From: Bacteroidales bacterium
Lineage (GTDB): Bacteria; Bacteroidota; Bacteroidia; Bacteroidales; Muribaculaceae
Length of the DNA stretch: 50,418 nucleotides
NCBI GenBank assembly: GCA_003150235.1
Contig: QAMW01000042.1
Span: 1 to 50,418, forward strand
Reading direction: 5' to 3'
Part shown: positions 50,084-50,418 of the stretch, one piece after another
Numbering within the stretch: the first letter of the stretch is position 1
How the letters are laid out: each line of letters starts with the position of its first letter
Translations under genes and position numbers: made by a program
Notes under the pieces: generated by a model
The model's database searches: none
What the model was told of the DNA's origin: nothing
Seen by the model: only the letters and a program-made list of their open reading frames with translations

Positions 50084-50418
50084 ATGAAATATGACTATTT
50101 AATAGTGGGTGCCGGGCTTTTCGGCGCCACGTTTGCGCATCTTGCCCGGAAGCGGGGGAAGCGGTGTCTTGTCATTGACAAGCGTCCCCACGCCGGAGGT
50201 AATATATATTGCGAGAATATCGAGGGAATCAACGTACACAAGTATGGGGCGCATATCTTCCACACATCCGATAAGGAGGTGTGGGATTTTGTCAACTCGA
50301 TTGTGCCTTTCAACCGCTACACCAACTGTCCCGTGGCACAGGCTCCTGACGAACGGCTGTACAATCTGCCCTTCAACATGAACACGTTCTATCAGATGTG
50401 GGGCGTGAAGACTCCCGC
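50084..50418 (+). CDS. glf: UDP-galactopyranose mutase, N-terminal part (cut by window edge)
   Basis: The first 111 codons of an FAD enzyme that converts UDP-galactopyranose to UDP-galactofuranose. The Rossmann FAD motif is DYLIVGAGLFGATFAHLA, followed by KRPHAGGNIY and the Glf-specific KYGAHIFHTSDKEVWDFVN. The start ATG (50084) is 2 bases after the flippase stop. Its presence predicts galactofuranose in the capsule or surface glycan. The remainder lies beyond the window. Confidence 0.95.
   Translation, partial: MKYDYLIVGAGLFGATFAHLARKRGKRCLVIDKRPHAGGNIYCENIEGINVHKYGAHIFHTSDKEVWDFVNSIVPFNRYTNCPVAQAPDERLYNLPFNMNTFYQMWGVKTP

Noticed and set aside
1..50418. CRISPR arrays, tRNA and rRNA genes
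   Set aside because: No regularly spaced short repeats of CRISPR size and no recognisable tRNA cloverleaf or rRNA segment other than the tRNA-like ends of ssrA.

Overview
This window is chromosome of a member of the Bacteroidales, probably a gut Muribaculaceae (Muribaculum/Duncaniella type) or a close relative. The grounds are: promoter motifs of the Bacteroidetes form TAnnTTTG, a SusC/SusD/SusE starch locus with a SusR-type regulator, a TonB receptor/DUF4374/PepSY siderophore operon (XusABC type), a UpxY-headed capsule locus, and a tmRNA whose tag reads GENNYALAA. The family-level assignment is inference; no rRNA or tRNA gene was seen.

Layout. 1-420: 5' end of an IS1182-like transposase, with hairpins. 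442-3825 (minus): AraC regulator, small secreted protein and a type I pullulanase. 3981-7097 (plus): TonB receptor plus DUF4249 lipoprotein. 7204-12645 (minus): a redox/hydrolase block with two lipoprotein flavodoxins, two aldo/keto reductases and two alpha/beta hydrolases, split by a 196-bp inverted-repeat-bounded element (9742-9937). 12822-14565 (plus): Crp-like regulator and Bcr/CflA efflux pump. 14553-17102 (minus): a compact operon of a stand-alone amino-acid adenylation enzyme, a GNAT and an esterase-like hydrolase, divergent from an AraC regulator (17381-18187). 18746-23740 (minus): xusABC.

24126-28314 (plus): two LytS/LytTR two-component systems, the first with a PepSY-like secreted protein. 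They are followed by a TolC-MacA-MacB type efflux operon (28418-32886). Direct repeats with an exact 21-bp period precede all three promoters, and the second system and the efflux operon carry nearly the same site, so the wiring can be read from the DNA. 33726-43924 (minus): starch utilisation locus (susR, susC, susD, susE, GH13 amylase with an inserted domain). 44018-45481: NhaC-type antiporter. 45613-46008: tmRNA.

46195-50418: start of a capsular polysaccharide locus. An 18-bp perfect inverted repeat encloses about 178 bp holding a promoter that, in this assembly, points away from upxY. This looks like an invertible phase-variation switch in the OFF position. upxY is followed by two unrecognised genes, an AT-rich Wzx flippase and the start of glf.

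The most interesting items are the invertible capsule promoter, the stand-alone adenylation operon (specificity code read as DIESIGTVCK, close to a lysine code), the LytTR-site wiring, and the element at 9742-9937.
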